Numbered from the stretch's first letter, positions 1 to 8,993 are shown. The stretch: 57,315 bases of DNA from Ignavibacteriota bacterium (GCA_024636855.1 JAGXGG010000105.1:1-57315); one strand, 5' to 3'. Notes: generated from the letters alone by a model not told the origin. Made by a program: numbers and translations.

Positions 1-19
1 AGATGTGTATAAGAGACAG
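1..19 (+). other. Nextera transposase mosaic-end adapter (artefact)
   Basis: The first 19 bases are exactly AGATGTGTATAAGAGACAG, the Tn5/Nextera mosaic-end adapter used in library preparation. It is not genomic. Read in frame it adds the residues MYKRQ, with a false GTG start at base 5, to the front of the downstream reading frame. This signature is familiar at the start of badly trimmed metagenomic proteins. Genomic sequence starts at base 20. Confidence 0.97.
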
Positions 20-754
20 GTACTAGATTCAGTTTATGACAAAAGAATTAACCAAGTCACTAACCAATTGATTGGAAATAGAATTGGGATGGGTGGGCTT
101 TGGATAGACTATATACGTTGGGGTAAAACAAGAGATTTGGCTAGATTTGGCTTATTTATAGCGGCTGGGGGTAAGTGGGGAGATGACTTCCAACTAGACC
201 CCAAATACTATAATGAGATGATAAATACATCACAAGAAATGAATCTATCCTATGGATATCTTTGGTGGCTCAATGGTAAAGACAAATATAAACTACCTGG
301 TCTCGATATAGTTTTCAATGGTCCATTAGTACGAACAGCACCTATGGATATGTTTGCCGCTCTTGGTAAAAATGACCAAAAAATATATGTTGTACCTTCG
401 ATGAATATGGTCGTAGTTCGAGTAGGGGATGACGCAGGGGATAATAATTTTGCGGCATCATCTTATGATACTAAACTCTGGGAAAAGATTTCTGCACTAT
501 TTACAACTTCAGGCATTGAGTACAAACCCGAAATACCAATAATAGCACCTAATCCAGCAAGTGAACAAATAGTACTCGATACTAGCGAAGAATTTGACAA
601 AGTTAAAGTATATGATTTACAAGGTAATTTGGTGAAAGAATCTGAGTTCACTCACGTACTAAATATCTCAGATTTATCTAGCGGGAAGTATAATCTAGTT
701 TTGGAAAAAGATGGCGATAAAGTCGATGAAGAATCATACGTGATAGTGAAGTAG
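20..754 (+). CDS. Secreted serine hydrolase (beta-lactamase fold), C-terminal part, with T9SS sorting domain
   Basis: This is a 5'-truncated gene: the frame is open from the contig edge and its N-terminus, including the expected SxxK nucleophile motif, is missing. The visible part resembles the C-terminal half of class C beta-lactamase or esterase-like serine hydrolases, with a segment reading GYLWWLNGKD and an arrangement like that of the family's late strands (RVGDD region). The last ~75 residues form a T9SS type A sorting domain (IAPNPASEQI, then KVYDLQGNLVKE, then LSSGKYNLVLEKDG), so the protein is probably secreted across the outer membrane. A strong hairpin terminator follows. The hydrolase assignment is by eye from a partial sequence; the sorting domain is firmer. 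Confidence 0.7.
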   Translation, partial: VLDSVYDKRINQVTNQLIGNRIGMGGLWIDYIRWGKTRDLARFGLFIAAGGKWGDDFQLDPKYYNEMINTSQEMNLSYGYLWWLNGKDKYKLPGLDIVFNGPLVRTAPMDMFAALGKNDQKIYVVPSMNMVVVRVGDDAGDNNFAASSYDTKLWEKISALFTTSGIEYKPEIPIIAPNPASEQIVLDTSEEFDKVKVYDLQGNLVKESEFTHVLNISDLSSGKYNLVLEKDGDKVDEESYVIVK

Positions 755-781
755 CGATTTGTTAAATATGCCTATAAAATA

Positions 782-817
782 AAAAAAGCTTCAATCCTTG
801 TGGAATGAAGCTTTTTT
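782..817. terminator. Bidirectional intrinsic terminator
   Basis: Perfect 12-bp inverted repeat (AAAAAAGCTTCA at 782-793 and TGAAGCTTTTTT at 806-817) whose stem extends inward by three more pairs. It has A and T tracts on both sides. It lies between the plus-strand hydrolase gene and the minus-strand tRNA, so it can serve both. Confidence 0.9.
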
Positions 818-821
818 AATG

Positions 822-894
822 AGCCGCCTATCGGATTCGAACCAATGACCTGCTGATTACAAATCAGCTGCTCTACCAACTGAGCTAAGGCGGC
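822..894 (-). tRNA. tRNA-Thr (anticodon UGU)
   Basis: The reverse complement folds as a full 73-nt cloverleaf. It has a 7-bp acceptor stem (GCCGCCT with AGGCGGC), a D arm GCTC..GAGC, an anticodon stem GCTGA/TCAGC with loop TTTGTAA giving anticodon TGT, and a T arm with TTCGAAT between ATTGG and CCGAT. The discriminator base is U. CCA is not encoded. The anticodon reads ACA, hence threonine. Confidence 0.96.
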
Positions 895-967
895 TTAAAT
901 TTAGAATGCAAAATTAAGACTTTTTACATATACAAACCAAATTATTTTTAACTTTTCTGTGCTTTTT

Positions 968-1549
968 TTATAAATAGTTTATTTCTTCTATTATCCTGCA
1001 CCATATATGGCCTATTAGGATATGACATTCTTGGATTCTTGCTGTTACATTGCTAGGTACTACCACAAAGTCATCGCACTCGGTTTTTAGCTTTCCGCCT
1101 TCGTTGCCAAGTAGCCCAATAGTCATAACACCTTTTTTCTTAGCCATATCTACAGCTCGGATTACATTTTCCGAATTGCCGCTTGTACTTATAGCTATTA
1201 GTGCATCACCTTTCTGACCGAAAGCCTCTACTCCGCGAGCAAATATATTATCGAATCCTAAATCATTGCCACCAGCTGTTAGTATAGAAGTATCAACTGT
1301 GAGTGCCATAGCTGGGATTGCTGGGCGGTTAACTTCACTTCTGAGGCGAACTACCAACTCCGCGGCTATATGCTGGCTATCGGCTGCGCTGCCACCATTA
1401 CCGCAAAGCAATATTTTGTTGCCTGATTTTATAACATCTGCTAGTTTGATAGCAATGTCATAAATATCATCAGAGCAATATTGCATTAGCTTCTGCTTTG
1501 CTTCTATGCTTTGAGTGATTTCTTCTGTTATGCTATTTCTTCTTTGCAT
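968..1549 (-). CDS. gmhA: Phosphoheptose isomerase (sedoheptulose 7-phosphate isomerase)
   Basis: GmhA converts sedoheptulose 7-phosphate to D-glycero-D-manno-heptose 7-phosphate, the first step to the heptose of the LPS core, in the cytoplasm. The 193-residue SIS-domain protein has the family length. It shows GNGGSAADSQH at 50-60 and the phosphate-binding STSGNS near 121-126. The zinc ligands expected from E. coli GmhA are present: His60, Glu64, Gln173 and His181. That set favours GmhA over the related DnaA-binding protein DiaA. The start lies 17 nt inside the 3' end of engB, so the two are translationally linked. It is the last gene of a six-gene minus-strand run. Confidence 0.93.
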   Translation of the reverse strand: MQRRNSITEEITQSIEAKQKLMQYCSDDIYDIAIKLADVIKSGNKILLCGNGGSAADSQHIAAELVVRLRSEVNRPAIPAMALTVDTSILTAGGNDLGFDNIFARGVEAFGQKGDALIAISTSGNSENVIRAVDMAKKKGVMTIGLLGNEGGKLKTECDDFVVVPSNVTARIQECHILIGHIWCRIIEEINYL

Positions 1550-2141
1550 CTTTTAGACCACGGTTTATAATAGCTATTAATTGATCTCTTCCTTCTCTAG
1601 TAACTGATGAGTAGGGTAATACATCTAATACATGATTGCATTGTGATACCACTTCTCTTATTTGTTCTTCTCTTTCAACTATTGCTTTCTTAGAGAGTTT
1701 ATCAGTTTTGGTCAAGACAATGACATAATTTATGCCAGCATTCTCAAGTACTTCGATTATTGCCAAATCCCTTTCCATTGGGTCATGGCGACTATCAATT
1801 AGCATAGCTACGAAAAGTAAATCTTGGCTATTTGATAGATATTCTAGGTTGAAAGCTTCCCACTTATCTCGATACTGTTTACCTTTAGTCGCAAACCCGA
1901 ATCCGGGCATATCTACTAGATACCAATCCTCATCAACTAAGTAGAAGTTTATTTCTTGAGTCTTACCAGGAGTACCAGAAGTACGAGCTAAATTTTTACG
2001 GAAGACAATACTATTGATTAGCGAGGACTTTCCTACATTGGAACGTCCCGCAAATGCTATTTCAGGTAAGCCGTCATTTTGGAATTGCTCCTTAGTGACG
2101 GCACCTATTTTAAATTCGGCTTGGAAATAGTTTTTTTTCAC
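1533..2141 (-). CDS. engB: Ribosome biogenesis GTP-binding protein YihA/YsxC/EngB
   Basis: EngB is a small TRAFAC-class GTPase that helps assemble the large ribosomal subunit. The 202 residues carry G1 GRSNVGKSS (32-40), the switch I threonine in the TPGKTQ segment (about 57-62), G3 DMPG (77-80) with FGFA after it, and G4 TKTD (144-147). All of these are typical of EngB. The start is GTG at 2139-2141. It overlaps the TAG stop of the upstream cyclophilin gene by one base (TAGTG), which suggests reinitiation. The 3' end overlaps gmhA by 17 nt. Confidence 0.94.
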   Translation of the reverse strand: MKKNYFQAEFKIGAVTKEQFQNDGLPEIAFAGRSNVGKSSLINSIVFRKNLARTSGTPGKTQEINFYLVDEDWYLVDMPGFGFATKGKQYRDKWEAFNLEYLSNSQDLLFVAMLIDSRHDPMERDLAIIEVLENAGINYVIVLTKTDKLSKKAIVEREEQIREVVSQCNHVLDVLPYSSVTREGRDQLIAIINRGLKDAKKK

Positions 2142-2734
2142 TATTTAGTTTTTCCAGAAAGGGGAGTAACGAACATTTCAACTTTTTTAAGTGGATTGTC
2201 TCTCTCATCTCTCGGCATATTTACTATAGTATCAACTACGTCCATACCTTCAGTTACAGTCCCGAAAACTGTGTATTGGTTGTTCAAACTAGGAACATCG
2301 GCTACACAAACAAAAAACTGTGAAGTTCCACTATTTACATCGTTTCCTTTTCTTGCCATTGACAAAATACCTCTTGTATGTTTTACATCGCTGAATTCAG
2401 CAGGTACTGTTTTCTGTCCTGGTGCTCCCATTCCCCATGAGCTTTTTGGGCCTTCTTTAGAGTTTGGATCGCCGCCTTGGATTACGAATCCTGGTATACA
2501 TCTGTGAAAAGCAGTGCCATCATAAGCACCCGTTTTTGCCAAATTATCAAAATTGGCTACAGTTTTAGGTGCTAAGTCTGGCCATAGAGAAATTTTAATT
2601 TTCCCAATAGATTTGCCTTCAACTTTAGCTTCTATTACATATTCTTGTGTCTTTTCTAATCTTGCGTCTTTTGCTGTTGTAGTCATAGTAAATGCTAACA
2701 TCATTAGTGATAAAAATAGTGTAAGTTTTTTCAT
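2141..2734 (-). CDS. Exported cyclophilin-type peptidyl-prolyl cis-trans isomerase
   Basis: This protein catalyses proline cis-trans isomerisation, probably on exported proteins in the periplasm. It begins with a signal peptide (MKKLTLFLSLMMLAFT, cleavage expected near TTTAKDA). The cyclophilin core follows with the family signatures FHRCIPGFVIQGGDP, SMARKGNDVNSGTSQFFV and NQYTVFGTVTEGMDVVD, including the catalytic Arg of FHR and the Phe/Gln pocket residues. At 197 residues it is typical for a single-domain bacterial PpiA-like enzyme with a leader. It sits 18 nt after uppP and overlaps engB by one base. Confidence 0.92.
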   Translation of the reverse strand: MKKLTLFLSLMMLAFTMTTTAKDARLEKTQEYVIEAKVEGKSIGKIKISLWPDLAPKTVANFDNLAKTGAYDGTAFHRCIPGFVIQGGDPNSKEGPKSSWGMGAPGQKTVPAEFSDVKHTRGILSMARKGNDVNSGTSQFFVCVADVPSLNNQYTVFGTVTEGMDVVDTIVNMPRDERDNPLKKVEMFVTPLSGKTK

Positions 2735-2752
2735 TGTTTGCTCCTTAATTTG

Positions 2753-3583
2753 TTAAATGAAGAAAAATAATACGATTGCTCCTAAAGCAATCCTGTAAAA
2801 TATAAAAAGTTTTGTTGTGTTCTTTCTTAAAAAGTTCAGTAGAAAGGCAATTGACATATAACCACTAATTCCGGCTACTGCAGTTGCCACAAATATAGTT
2901 ACGTACATATCGCTTGTAAGATACGCTGTAGCTTGGAAAAATTCCAATAATCCACTTCCTAAAATAGCAGGAATACTTAATAAAAACGAGAATCTCGCTG
3001 CCGCTTCTCTGTTAATTCCCATAAATAGGCCAGAGGTAATAGTTGTACCCGAACGCGATGCCCCAGGAATAAGAGCGAAAACTTGTCCAAATCCCATCGT
3101 CAATGTCTCTTTCCAACCGATAGTTTCCATGTTTTTTCTTTCTTTGTACATTATCTCGGCTAGCCATAAGATAAGTGCGAATACGATAAGCGATGTTCCT
3201 ATAACTAATGGCTCTTTGGTAAAACTAGAACGGATAAAATCTTTGAGTGTGAGCCCGATTACTGCGATAGGGATAGACCCTACAGCTATATACCAACCTA
3301 GCTTTGAGTTCTGTGATTGTTCTTTAAATGATTTGCGTTTTGTTATGTTTTCTGTTAAAAAAGCTAGTAATATATCCTTTATGTCCTTACGGAAATACAC
3401 AAAGACTGCCGCCAAAGTACCTAGCTGCACAGTTGCAATAAATGAAGTCCATTTCTCAGGACTTTGATTTCCTATTACATCCATCAACTGACCTGCTATA
3501 GTCATGTGGGCTGTGCTACTTATAGGGATAAACTCTGATAGACCTTGTACTAGTCCTATTATTATTGCTTCTATTATGCTCAT
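2753..3583 (-). CDS. uppP: Undecaprenyl-diphosphatase
   Basis: UppP (BacA family) dephosphorylates undecaprenyl pyrophosphate at the inner membrane, recycling the lipid carrier for peptidoglycan and O-antigen synthesis. The 276-residue polytopic protein has the two catalytic loops of the family: QGLSEFIPISSTAH at 13-26 (catalytic Glu17) and PGASRSGTT at 173-181. About eight hydrophobic segments are visible. Its start is 3 nt after the stop of the DUF2520 gene. A tight operon with gmhA and a cyclophilin gives this run an envelope-biogenesis flavour. Confidence 0.95.
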   Translation of the reverse strand: MSIIEAIIIGLVQGLSEFIPISSTAHMTIAGQLMDVIGNQSPEKWTSFIATVQLGTLAAVFVYFRKDIKDILLAFLTENITKRKSFKEQSQNSKLGWYIAVGSIPIAVIGLTLKDFIRSSFTKEPLVIGTSLIVFALILWLAEIMYKERKNMETIGWKETLTMGFGQVFALIPGASRSGTTITSGLFMGINREAAARFSFLLSIPAILGSGLLEFFQATAYLTSDMYVTIFVATAVAGISGYMSIAFLLNFLRKNTTKLFIFYRIALGAIVLFFFI

Positions 3584-3586
3584 TTT

Positions 3587-4444
3587 CTAGTCCAATATTT
3601 CCATAATCTGTTCAAATTTTTCACCTGATAAAAGCCCTTTATCAAAAGCCGTTAACGCAAGTGATTCACACATATTTTTATATATTACGGCATTGATTGA
3701 TTGCCCTAGTTCTTCTATATGCTTTTTGATGGTCTCAACATCACCTCGAACAACTGGACCAGTTATAGCAGGAGTATCACTACCTAGTTGCTTAATATTA
3801 TTCTGTAATGTAGTTTCTAAGATTTGAGGTAGAAACTCGGAAACGTTTATACCCGCTTCTTCAGCTATTTCCTTTGCCAAATCAATAGACAGTGCCATAA
3901 AGTTAGAGGCGGCAACTGCTGAAATATGATATAGAGCTTTTTTCTTCACTGATTCAGCTGATAGCTTTATAGCTTTTCCATTTATACTATCTATGAATTT
4001 TGATATTTCCTTGAAATCATTTTCTTCCGAATCTACGCCCCATGCGATACCATTCAAGACTCTAGCTTCATTGAAATAAAATGTCTGAAAAGGATGAGCA
4101 GCAGCTATCTTAGCACCATGTTTCACTAATTTGCTCAAGCTTTCTTTGGGTAATGTACCAGAAGTATGAAAAACTAATTTACCGTTTAGTTTTTCTGAGT
4201 ACTGCTCACAAAGTTGATTTACAACATTATCTACATCACTATCTTTCACACAGATGATTATTATTTCGCCTTCGAATACAGCTCTATTCCAATCTGTCAA
4301 ATTAATTGTTGGTAATCCATTTTCTAGAGCATTATTCCTGCTTTTAGCAGAATGGGCAATCAATTCAAAATCAGCGACTATATCCAATTTCTTTGCTAGG
4401 GTTATCCCTACATTACCTGCTCCAATTATAGTAACTGTCATCAT
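3587..4444 (-). CDS. Rossmann-fold protein with DUF2520 domain
   Basis: The 285-residue protein starts with a dinucleotide-binding Rossmann motif, GAGNVGITLAKKL at 8-20. It continues as a 6-phosphogluconate-dehydrogenase-like fold with an HTSGTLP segment, AAAHPFQTF, and an all-helical C-terminal half (VAASNFMALSIDLA, ITGPVVRGD). This matches the Rossmann-like plus DUF2520 family common in the Bacteroidota group, whose substrate is not known to me. The start codon overlaps the cysS stop by 4 nt, so translation is coupled. An NAD(P)-dependent oxidoreductase role is inference from the fold only. Confidence 0.85.
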   Translation of the reverse strand: MMTVTIIGAGNVGITLAKKLDIVADFELIAHSAKSRNNALENGLPTINLTDWNRAVFEGEIIIICVKDSDVDNVVNQLCEQYSEKLNGKLVFHTSGTLPKESLSKLVKHGAKIAAAHPFQTFYFNEARVLNGIAWGVDSEENDFKEISKFIDSINGKAIKLSAESVKKKALYHISAVAASNFMALSIDLAKEIAEEAGINVSEFLPQILETTLQNNIKQLGSDTPAITGPVVRGDVETIKKHIEELGQSINAVIYKNMCESLALTAFDKGLLSGEKFEQIMEILD

Positions 4445-5883
4445 AGTTTTTCTATCTCGAATCCTTCAGCTGTATCTTTTATTACAAAACCACGGTTGTT
4501 TATCTCTATTCTAAGCATATCTGCCAAATCAAAATTCTTAGCTTTCTTAGCTTCTATTCTCTTTTTAGCTAGCATTGTCACTTCTTCAGGTATATCTTCA
4601 TCAGGCATTTCGAATGATAGAATTCCAAAAATTTCATTAAACTCACTGAAAAATTCGAGCATCTCATCACGAGTATTTTTACCCATAACTACTGCCGAAT
4701 TTTGATTTATAAACGTGAATAATTCGCCCAATGCCTTCGGTGTATGTAAGTCATTTTTCAGATGGTCGAAGAACTTCTCACTAAATAGTGTAACATCGAT
4801 ATAGTCATGACCAACGTTGTTGCTAATAAGGTCATAGACATATTTCTGTAAACGCTTTCGAGATTTACTAGCTGCTTCTACATCGTCGAATGTGAAATTA
4901 TACTTCGAGCGATAGTGTGCTGATAGCATAGCAAATCGTATATCTATTGGGTCTAATCCTTTTTCTATTAGATCACGCAGAGTATAGAAATTACCAGATG
5001 ACTTACTCATCTTCTGACCTTCTACTTGCAAAAATTCGTTGTGGAACCAATAATTCGTTGGCTCTATACCATAACCTGCCTTCGATTGGGCTATCTCATC
5101 TTCGTGATGTGGGAATTGCAAATCGATACCACCAGTATGTATATCAAATGGTAAATCTAGTATTTCCTTTTCCATAACTGAACATTCCAAATGCCAGCCC
5201 GGACGGCCAATTAGAGCCTTTCCTTCGAATTCAAATTCCCAACTTGGTTCGCCATCTTTTTTCGCTTTCCATAATACAAAATCGCTTACTTGCTCTCTTT
5301 CATATTCGTCCGAATCTACTCTTTCTCCCGTGCGGAAATTATCAAAATCCAGATTCTTCAATTTGCCATATTTATCAGCGTCTTTCCATTTGCCTACGTT
5401 GAAGTAAACCGAGCCGCCTGACTCATAGGCAAAACCATTATCAGCGATTAAAACAATCAGTTTTTTCATTCCATCTATATAGTCAGTAGCTCGAGGAAAA
5501 TCATGGAAATGATCCATTCTAAATCCTAGTAATCGTATATCATTTTGAAATTCATCTTTGTAATAACTAGTGAATTCCTTCAGATTAGCGATTATATCAT
5601 TGCTTTTCGTTCCCATTTCGGGTTTCCAAGCTGAATCGTCATTTACATTCTTGATAGTTTTGTCATCTATGTCCGTTATATTCATCACCCATATTACTTT
5701 GTACCCATCAACTACTTTCAGAGTCCTTTGGAGCAAATCGGCACATAAAAACGCACGAAGATTGCCTATATGAGCGTAGTTATAGACGGTCGGACCGCAG
5801 CTATATATCTTAGCTTCACCACGTTTTATTGGCTTGAATACTTCTATTTCTTTCGAGAGGGTGTTATAAAGTTTAATCGGCAT
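4441..5883 (-). CDS. cysS: Cysteinyl-tRNA synthetase
   Basis: This class I synthetase charges tRNA-Cys. At 480 residues it is full length. It has the HIGH-like HIGN at 38-41 and KMSKS at 291-295. The zinc-binding set typical of CysRS is present: Cys29 in SCGPTVYNY, Cys234 in WHLECS, and the His-His-Glu at 259-261 in FPHHEDE. The C-terminal helical anticodon-binding region runs from about 320. It is the first gene of the six-gene run going down to gmhA. A 143-bp AT-rich gap without an obvious hairpin separates it from the upstream gene. Confidence 0.97.
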   Translation of the reverse strand: MPIKLYNTLSKEIEVFKPIKRGEAKIYSCGPTVYNYAHIGNLRAFLCADLLQRTLKVVDGYKVIWVMNITDIDDKTIKNVNDDSAWKPEMGTKSNDIIANLKEFTSYYKDEFQNDIRLLGFRMDHFHDFPRATDYIDGMKKLIVLIADNGFAYESGGSVYFNVGKWKDADKYGKLKNLDFDNFRTGERVDSDEYEREQVSDFVLWKAKKDGEPSWEFEFEGKALIGRPGWHLECSVMEKEILDLPFDIHTGGIDLQFPHHEDEIAQSKAGYGIEPTNYWFHNEFLQVEGQKMSKSSGNFYTLRDLIEKGLDPIDIRFAMLSAHYRSKYNFTFDDVEAASKSRKRLQKYVYDLISNNVGHDYIDVTLFSEKFFDHLKNDLHTPKALGELFTFINQNSAVVMGKNTRDEMLEFFSEFNEIFGILSFEMPDEDIPEEVTMLAKKRIEAKKAKNFDLADMLRIEINNRGFVIKDTAEGFEIEKL

Positions 5884-6026
5884 TTATTTTCTTAAATAAG
5901 TGAAATTCCACAATCCCAAATATAATTATTTTTATTGTGAAAGGGATATGAATGAGAAATTAAATAATTAAGACAAAATAAGTGTAATTAAATGAATACA
6001 AAGGGAAAGTAAAAGTTTCATTCCTA

Positions 6027-7352
6027 TTATTCCTTGATAAATTGTTTGGTTAATACTTCATTACCAATCTCTAATCGGATGAAATATATACTAGGGGGGA
6101 GGTTAGAAACATCGTATTCTGTAGAATAATTTGCGGTATTCAACAAACCATCGTCGATTATGGATATCTGGTTTCCAACTAAATCTATTATGCTTAATTT
6201 TATGTATTCAACAGATTGATTACTTAAACTAATAGTTAATTTGTTAGTAGTAGGGTTGGGTGAGATATTTAAAAAGTTATCACTATAACTTTGGTCACTA
6301 ACTGAAGTAGTTACTATATGACTAGGGAATAATAATAAGAAGCTATTAACAGATGAAATAAGAAATTCATCATTATTGGAGAAGCTTACGTTCTCCCAGC
6401 TCCAAGTATTAGAAAAATAAATCATCTCATAAGTATCAATATTATAAATCTTTATATATTTACAGCAAACCTCTACTTCTGTTATTGCCATGAATTTGCC
6501 TGAGCTATTAAATTCGATGTTAGTAGCTGGTACATAATCAGCTTCATCAAATATAATTTTGCTATAAAACTTACGTTCTATTATGTCATAGAAATTAATC
6601 TCCCCACCTCTATGATTCCAAGCAATTTTTGACCTATCATTCATTACTTGTATCTTATTAAAACCACCAAACTGCTCATTTGTGTTAGTGAATGAATAAA
6701 CTGAATCAACTAGTTCTTTTGTTTTTCTACTATAGAAGTGTACGAAAAAGTGCTTTTTTCTTTCTGAAGGGTGTATTTGTTGGTATTTATCATTCTCGTC
6801 ATAAATAATAGCGTATATTAATTCATCGTCATTCCCTACATATCCGTACTCATCGAGAGTTCTTTTCCATTTGTAGACTCCCTTCTCAAATGAATGGGCA
6901 AATTGAATCTGATCAATGATCTGTTTGGAGTCTATATCCCAGAAATAGATAGTATTAGAATCCTGATCAAGCTTCGCCATGAATTCATTTTTAGATTTGG
7001 CTGTTTTTATTCTATCTAGTCTAGTAGGCATTTTTTCAAATCCTTCTATTACCTCTCTCGTCTGCCAATTCAACAATTTGGGTGTACTGTCATGAGCGAA
7101 TACTAAAAATTGTTCATTATAGTTGTAATCTCCAACAGTCTCGATTGGTACAGAAAATTCCTCGACTCCTTGCTGTACTTCCCAGAACTCAATCCCATTC
7201 GTCCAAGCTATTACATATTTATCATCTGGAGTAAAATCAACATCTCTTGCTCCAGCACTCATTATCCGATACCAAAGAGTGTCTATTTCCTTAGCTTTGA
7301 TAGACGTACTAGCTAATACAACTAGGAGTAAGGTTAATAATAAGTTTTTCAT
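6027..7352 (-). CDS. Secreted WD40-like propeller protein with T9SS sorting domain
   Basis: This is a 441-residue exported protein of unknown function. It has a signal peptide (MKNLLLTLLLVVLASTSIKA) and a body of repeated four-strand motifs resembling WD40/YVTN propeller blades, such as ARDVDFTPDDKYVIAWTNG and a late IEFNSSGKFMAITEVE. The C-terminal ~85 residues are a T9SS type A sorting domain (LNISPNPTTNKLTISL, IDLVGNQISIID, LPPSIYFIRLEIG). Such propeller proteins are often secreted or surface-attached in T9SS organisms. It stands alone, with a 143-bp gap to cysS and its own upstream region. Confidence 0.8.
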   Translation of the reverse strand: MKNLLLTLLLVVLASTSIKAKEIDTLWYRIMSAGARDVDFTPDDKYVIAWTNGIEFWEVQQGVEEFSVPIETVGDYNYNEQFLVFAHDSTPKLLNWQTREVIEGFEKMPTRLDRIKTAKSKNEFMAKLDQDSNTIYFWDIDSKQIIDQIQFAHSFEKGVYKWKRTLDEYGYVGNDDELIYAIIYDENDKYQQIHPSERKKHFFVHFYSRKTKELVDSVYSFTNTNEQFGGFNKIQVMNDRSKIAWNHRGGEINFYDIIERKFYSKIIFDEADYVPATNIEFNSSGKFMAITEVEVCCKYIKIYNIDTYEMIYFSNTWSWENVSFSNNDEFLISSVNSFLLLFPSHIVTTSVSDQSYSDNFLNISPNPTTNKLTISLSNQSVEYIKLSIIDLVGNQISIIDDGLLNTANYSTEYDVSNLPPSIYFIRLEIGNEVLTKQFIKE

Positions 7353-7470
7353 GATACTTTTCTAATGACAGTTAATATGGTTTTTGTTTAATGTAATAAA
7401 TATTCTTTAGTAAAGCAATTAACCTTAATCTAATTATTAATTATTGGTTATTTTAATTTCAAAAGCAGTC

Positions 7471-7508
7471 AAAAAAAAGCCACGCTATTAATATAATAGC
7501 GTGGCTTT
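7471..7508 (-). terminator. Intrinsic terminator of the 7534-8844 gene
   Basis: Perfect 15-bp stem (AAAGCCACGCTATTA at 7476-7490 and TAATAGCGTGGCTTT at 7494-7508) with a 3-nt loop. It is followed on the minus strand by a run of eight T. It lies 25 bp below the stop of the minus-strand gene. Confidence 0.95.
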
Positions 7509-7533
7509 GAATATAAAAATATGTCAGTTTACT

Positions 7534-8844
7534 TTACTGGACGATTATACTTATCGTTTGTATATTATCTTCTACTTTGATTATAGCAAAGTAGGTTCCA
7601 CTCGCAACTTTAGTATTTGCTCCGTCTCTACCATCCCAGATAATTCTATTACTACCTATTACAGAGTATCCTTCGAACGATTTTATCTCGACTCCTTTCA
7701 GGTTAACTATACTTACTTGGTAGTTATTAACTTCATCAAAAGTCATTTCCAAAGTTATATTATTTTCACCAGGATTAGGGTATGATTTGGTACTAGTTAT
7801 AGTTGGTATGCCGTCCCAAACCGAAGATTGTATAGCCTTAGCAGTTAGTGGTATTTCCAGTGTATTACTATATTCAGTAGAGATAGTTAGTGGCATTACC
7901 AGTGAATTACTAACATCAGTAGAGATAGTTAGTACTTCGTCATAGTCTTTCTCCTCAGTTGGTAAGAACGTAACCACTATCTCCCTTTTTGTATTCGGCG
8001 TTATGATTGGGTCAGTCAGAACTGTGAAGTTGAAATCACTCGAGCTAACCGCTATCTCTGTTATAGTTATATTCTTAGTAGTTGGGTTTTCTATGTCGAA
8101 TTTTAGTTTTACTTCTTCATTGATTACAACACTCCCGAACGATAATGAACTTACAGTACTAGTTATTGTACGATTTTCAATACCATTTCCACGAAGTTCT
8201 ACAGTCGTATTATTTTCTGAATTGCTTACGATAGTCATCTTAGCTTGATTCAATCCTACTTTGGTAGGTTTGAAATTAACAATAATGTCAATTGAAGATT
8301 CAGGTTCTATAACAACAGGTAAAGCTGGCGAAGTAATCGTAAATGCATTAGCTTCAGCACCACTTATATTGATTGCTGTAATAATAAGATTATCATCTCC
8401 ACTATTAGTCATAGATACTTTGGAAGTTTCCGGGTTCAATTCACCTATTTTAACATCCCCAAAGTCAAGAACACCTATATTATTTGTAATCGCTGGACCA
8501 CTATTGTTTTCTAATACTTTTATCTCTGCTTCAATTGAGTTAGCAGCTAGTTTACAAACATTTTTAGCTTCAACTGTGTATTTACCAGAATCGCTAAGAG
8601 CTACTTTACTAATACTATAAGAATTAGTATTTGCATTACTGATATTGTTGCCATTCTTTATCCATTGAAAAGCAAGATCTTGCGCATCACCAACTGGGTT
8701 CTCAGCAGTTGCCGTGAGTGTTACGCTCTCATCTACAAACGCTTCTTTGTTAGTAGGTTGAAATGCTATATTAACTGGAGCAATCGAATATGCCCATGTA
8801 GTTGTAATAATAAACAACGATATTAATAGAAAAGTTTTTTTCAA
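7534..8844 (-). CDS. Secreted Ig-like / choice-of-anchor D protein with T9SS sorting domain
   Basis: The 436-residue protein has a signal peptide ending ...WAYSIAPV. One immunoglobulin-like domain follows (about 25-115, with FQWIKNGNNI and DSGKYTVEAKN). Next are two ASPM-SPD-2-Hydin/choice-of-anchor D domains (about 118-225 and 230-345, with LDFGDVKIGE and LSFGSVVINEE). The C-terminal module is of FlgD-like/T9SS type (KSYPNPGENNITLEM ... ASGTYFAIIKV). From about residue 25 to its end it is a close copy of the last ~400 residues of the protein at 9053-11836. Its leader instead resembles that of the gene at 12010. An in-frame 42-bp tandem duplication is present near the end of the second anchor-D domain. 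It is likely secreted; a structural or adhesive role is inference. Confidence 0.85.
   Translation of the reverse strand: MKKTFLLISLFIITTTWAYSIAPVNIAFQPTNKEAFVDESVTLTATAENPVGDAQDLAFQWIKNGNNISNANTNSYSISKVALSDSGKYTVEAKNVCKLAANSIEAEIKVLENNSGPAITNNIGVLDFGDVKIGELNPETSKVSMTNSGDDNLIITAINISGAEANAFTITSPALPVVIEPESSIDIIVNFKPTKVGLNQAKMTIVSNSENNTTVELRGNGIENRTITSTVSSLSFGSVVINEEVKLKFDIENPTTKNITITEIAVSSSDFNFTVLTDPIITPNTKREIVVTFLPTEEKDYDEVLTISTDVSNSLVMPLTISTEYSNTLEIPLTAKAIQSSVWDGIPTITSTKSYPNPGENNITLEMTFDEVNNYQVSIVNLKGVEIKSFEGYSVIGSNRIIWDGRDGANTKVASGTYFAIIKVEDNIQTISIIVQ
7847..7930. repeat. 42-bp in-frame tandem duplication
   Basis: Two head-to-tail 42-bp units (7847-7888 and 7889-7930), each ending GTAGAGATAGTT, differ at only a handful of positions. 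They encode two successive 14-residue segments, LTISTDVSNSLVMP and LTISTEYSNTLEIP. The paralogue at 9053-11836 has one copy (LTIKTDDGNSLEIP), so the duplication arose in this gene after the two split. Confidence 0.9.
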
Positions 8845-8993
8845 AGAGTATCCCCAATTGGTTTGTAATAAGTGGGTACTTATCCCATTTCTAAATTACG
8901 AAATTAGCTATCATATATACAATTAACTTCTATTCATAAAGTAAGGTTTCTAATATAGTGTAAACGCAACATTTACACTTAGCTATATAAAAC

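Noticed and set aside
5-19. Possible start codon and N-terminus MYKRQ for the first gene
   Set aside because: These bases are the sequencing adapter; the true gene start is outside the contig.
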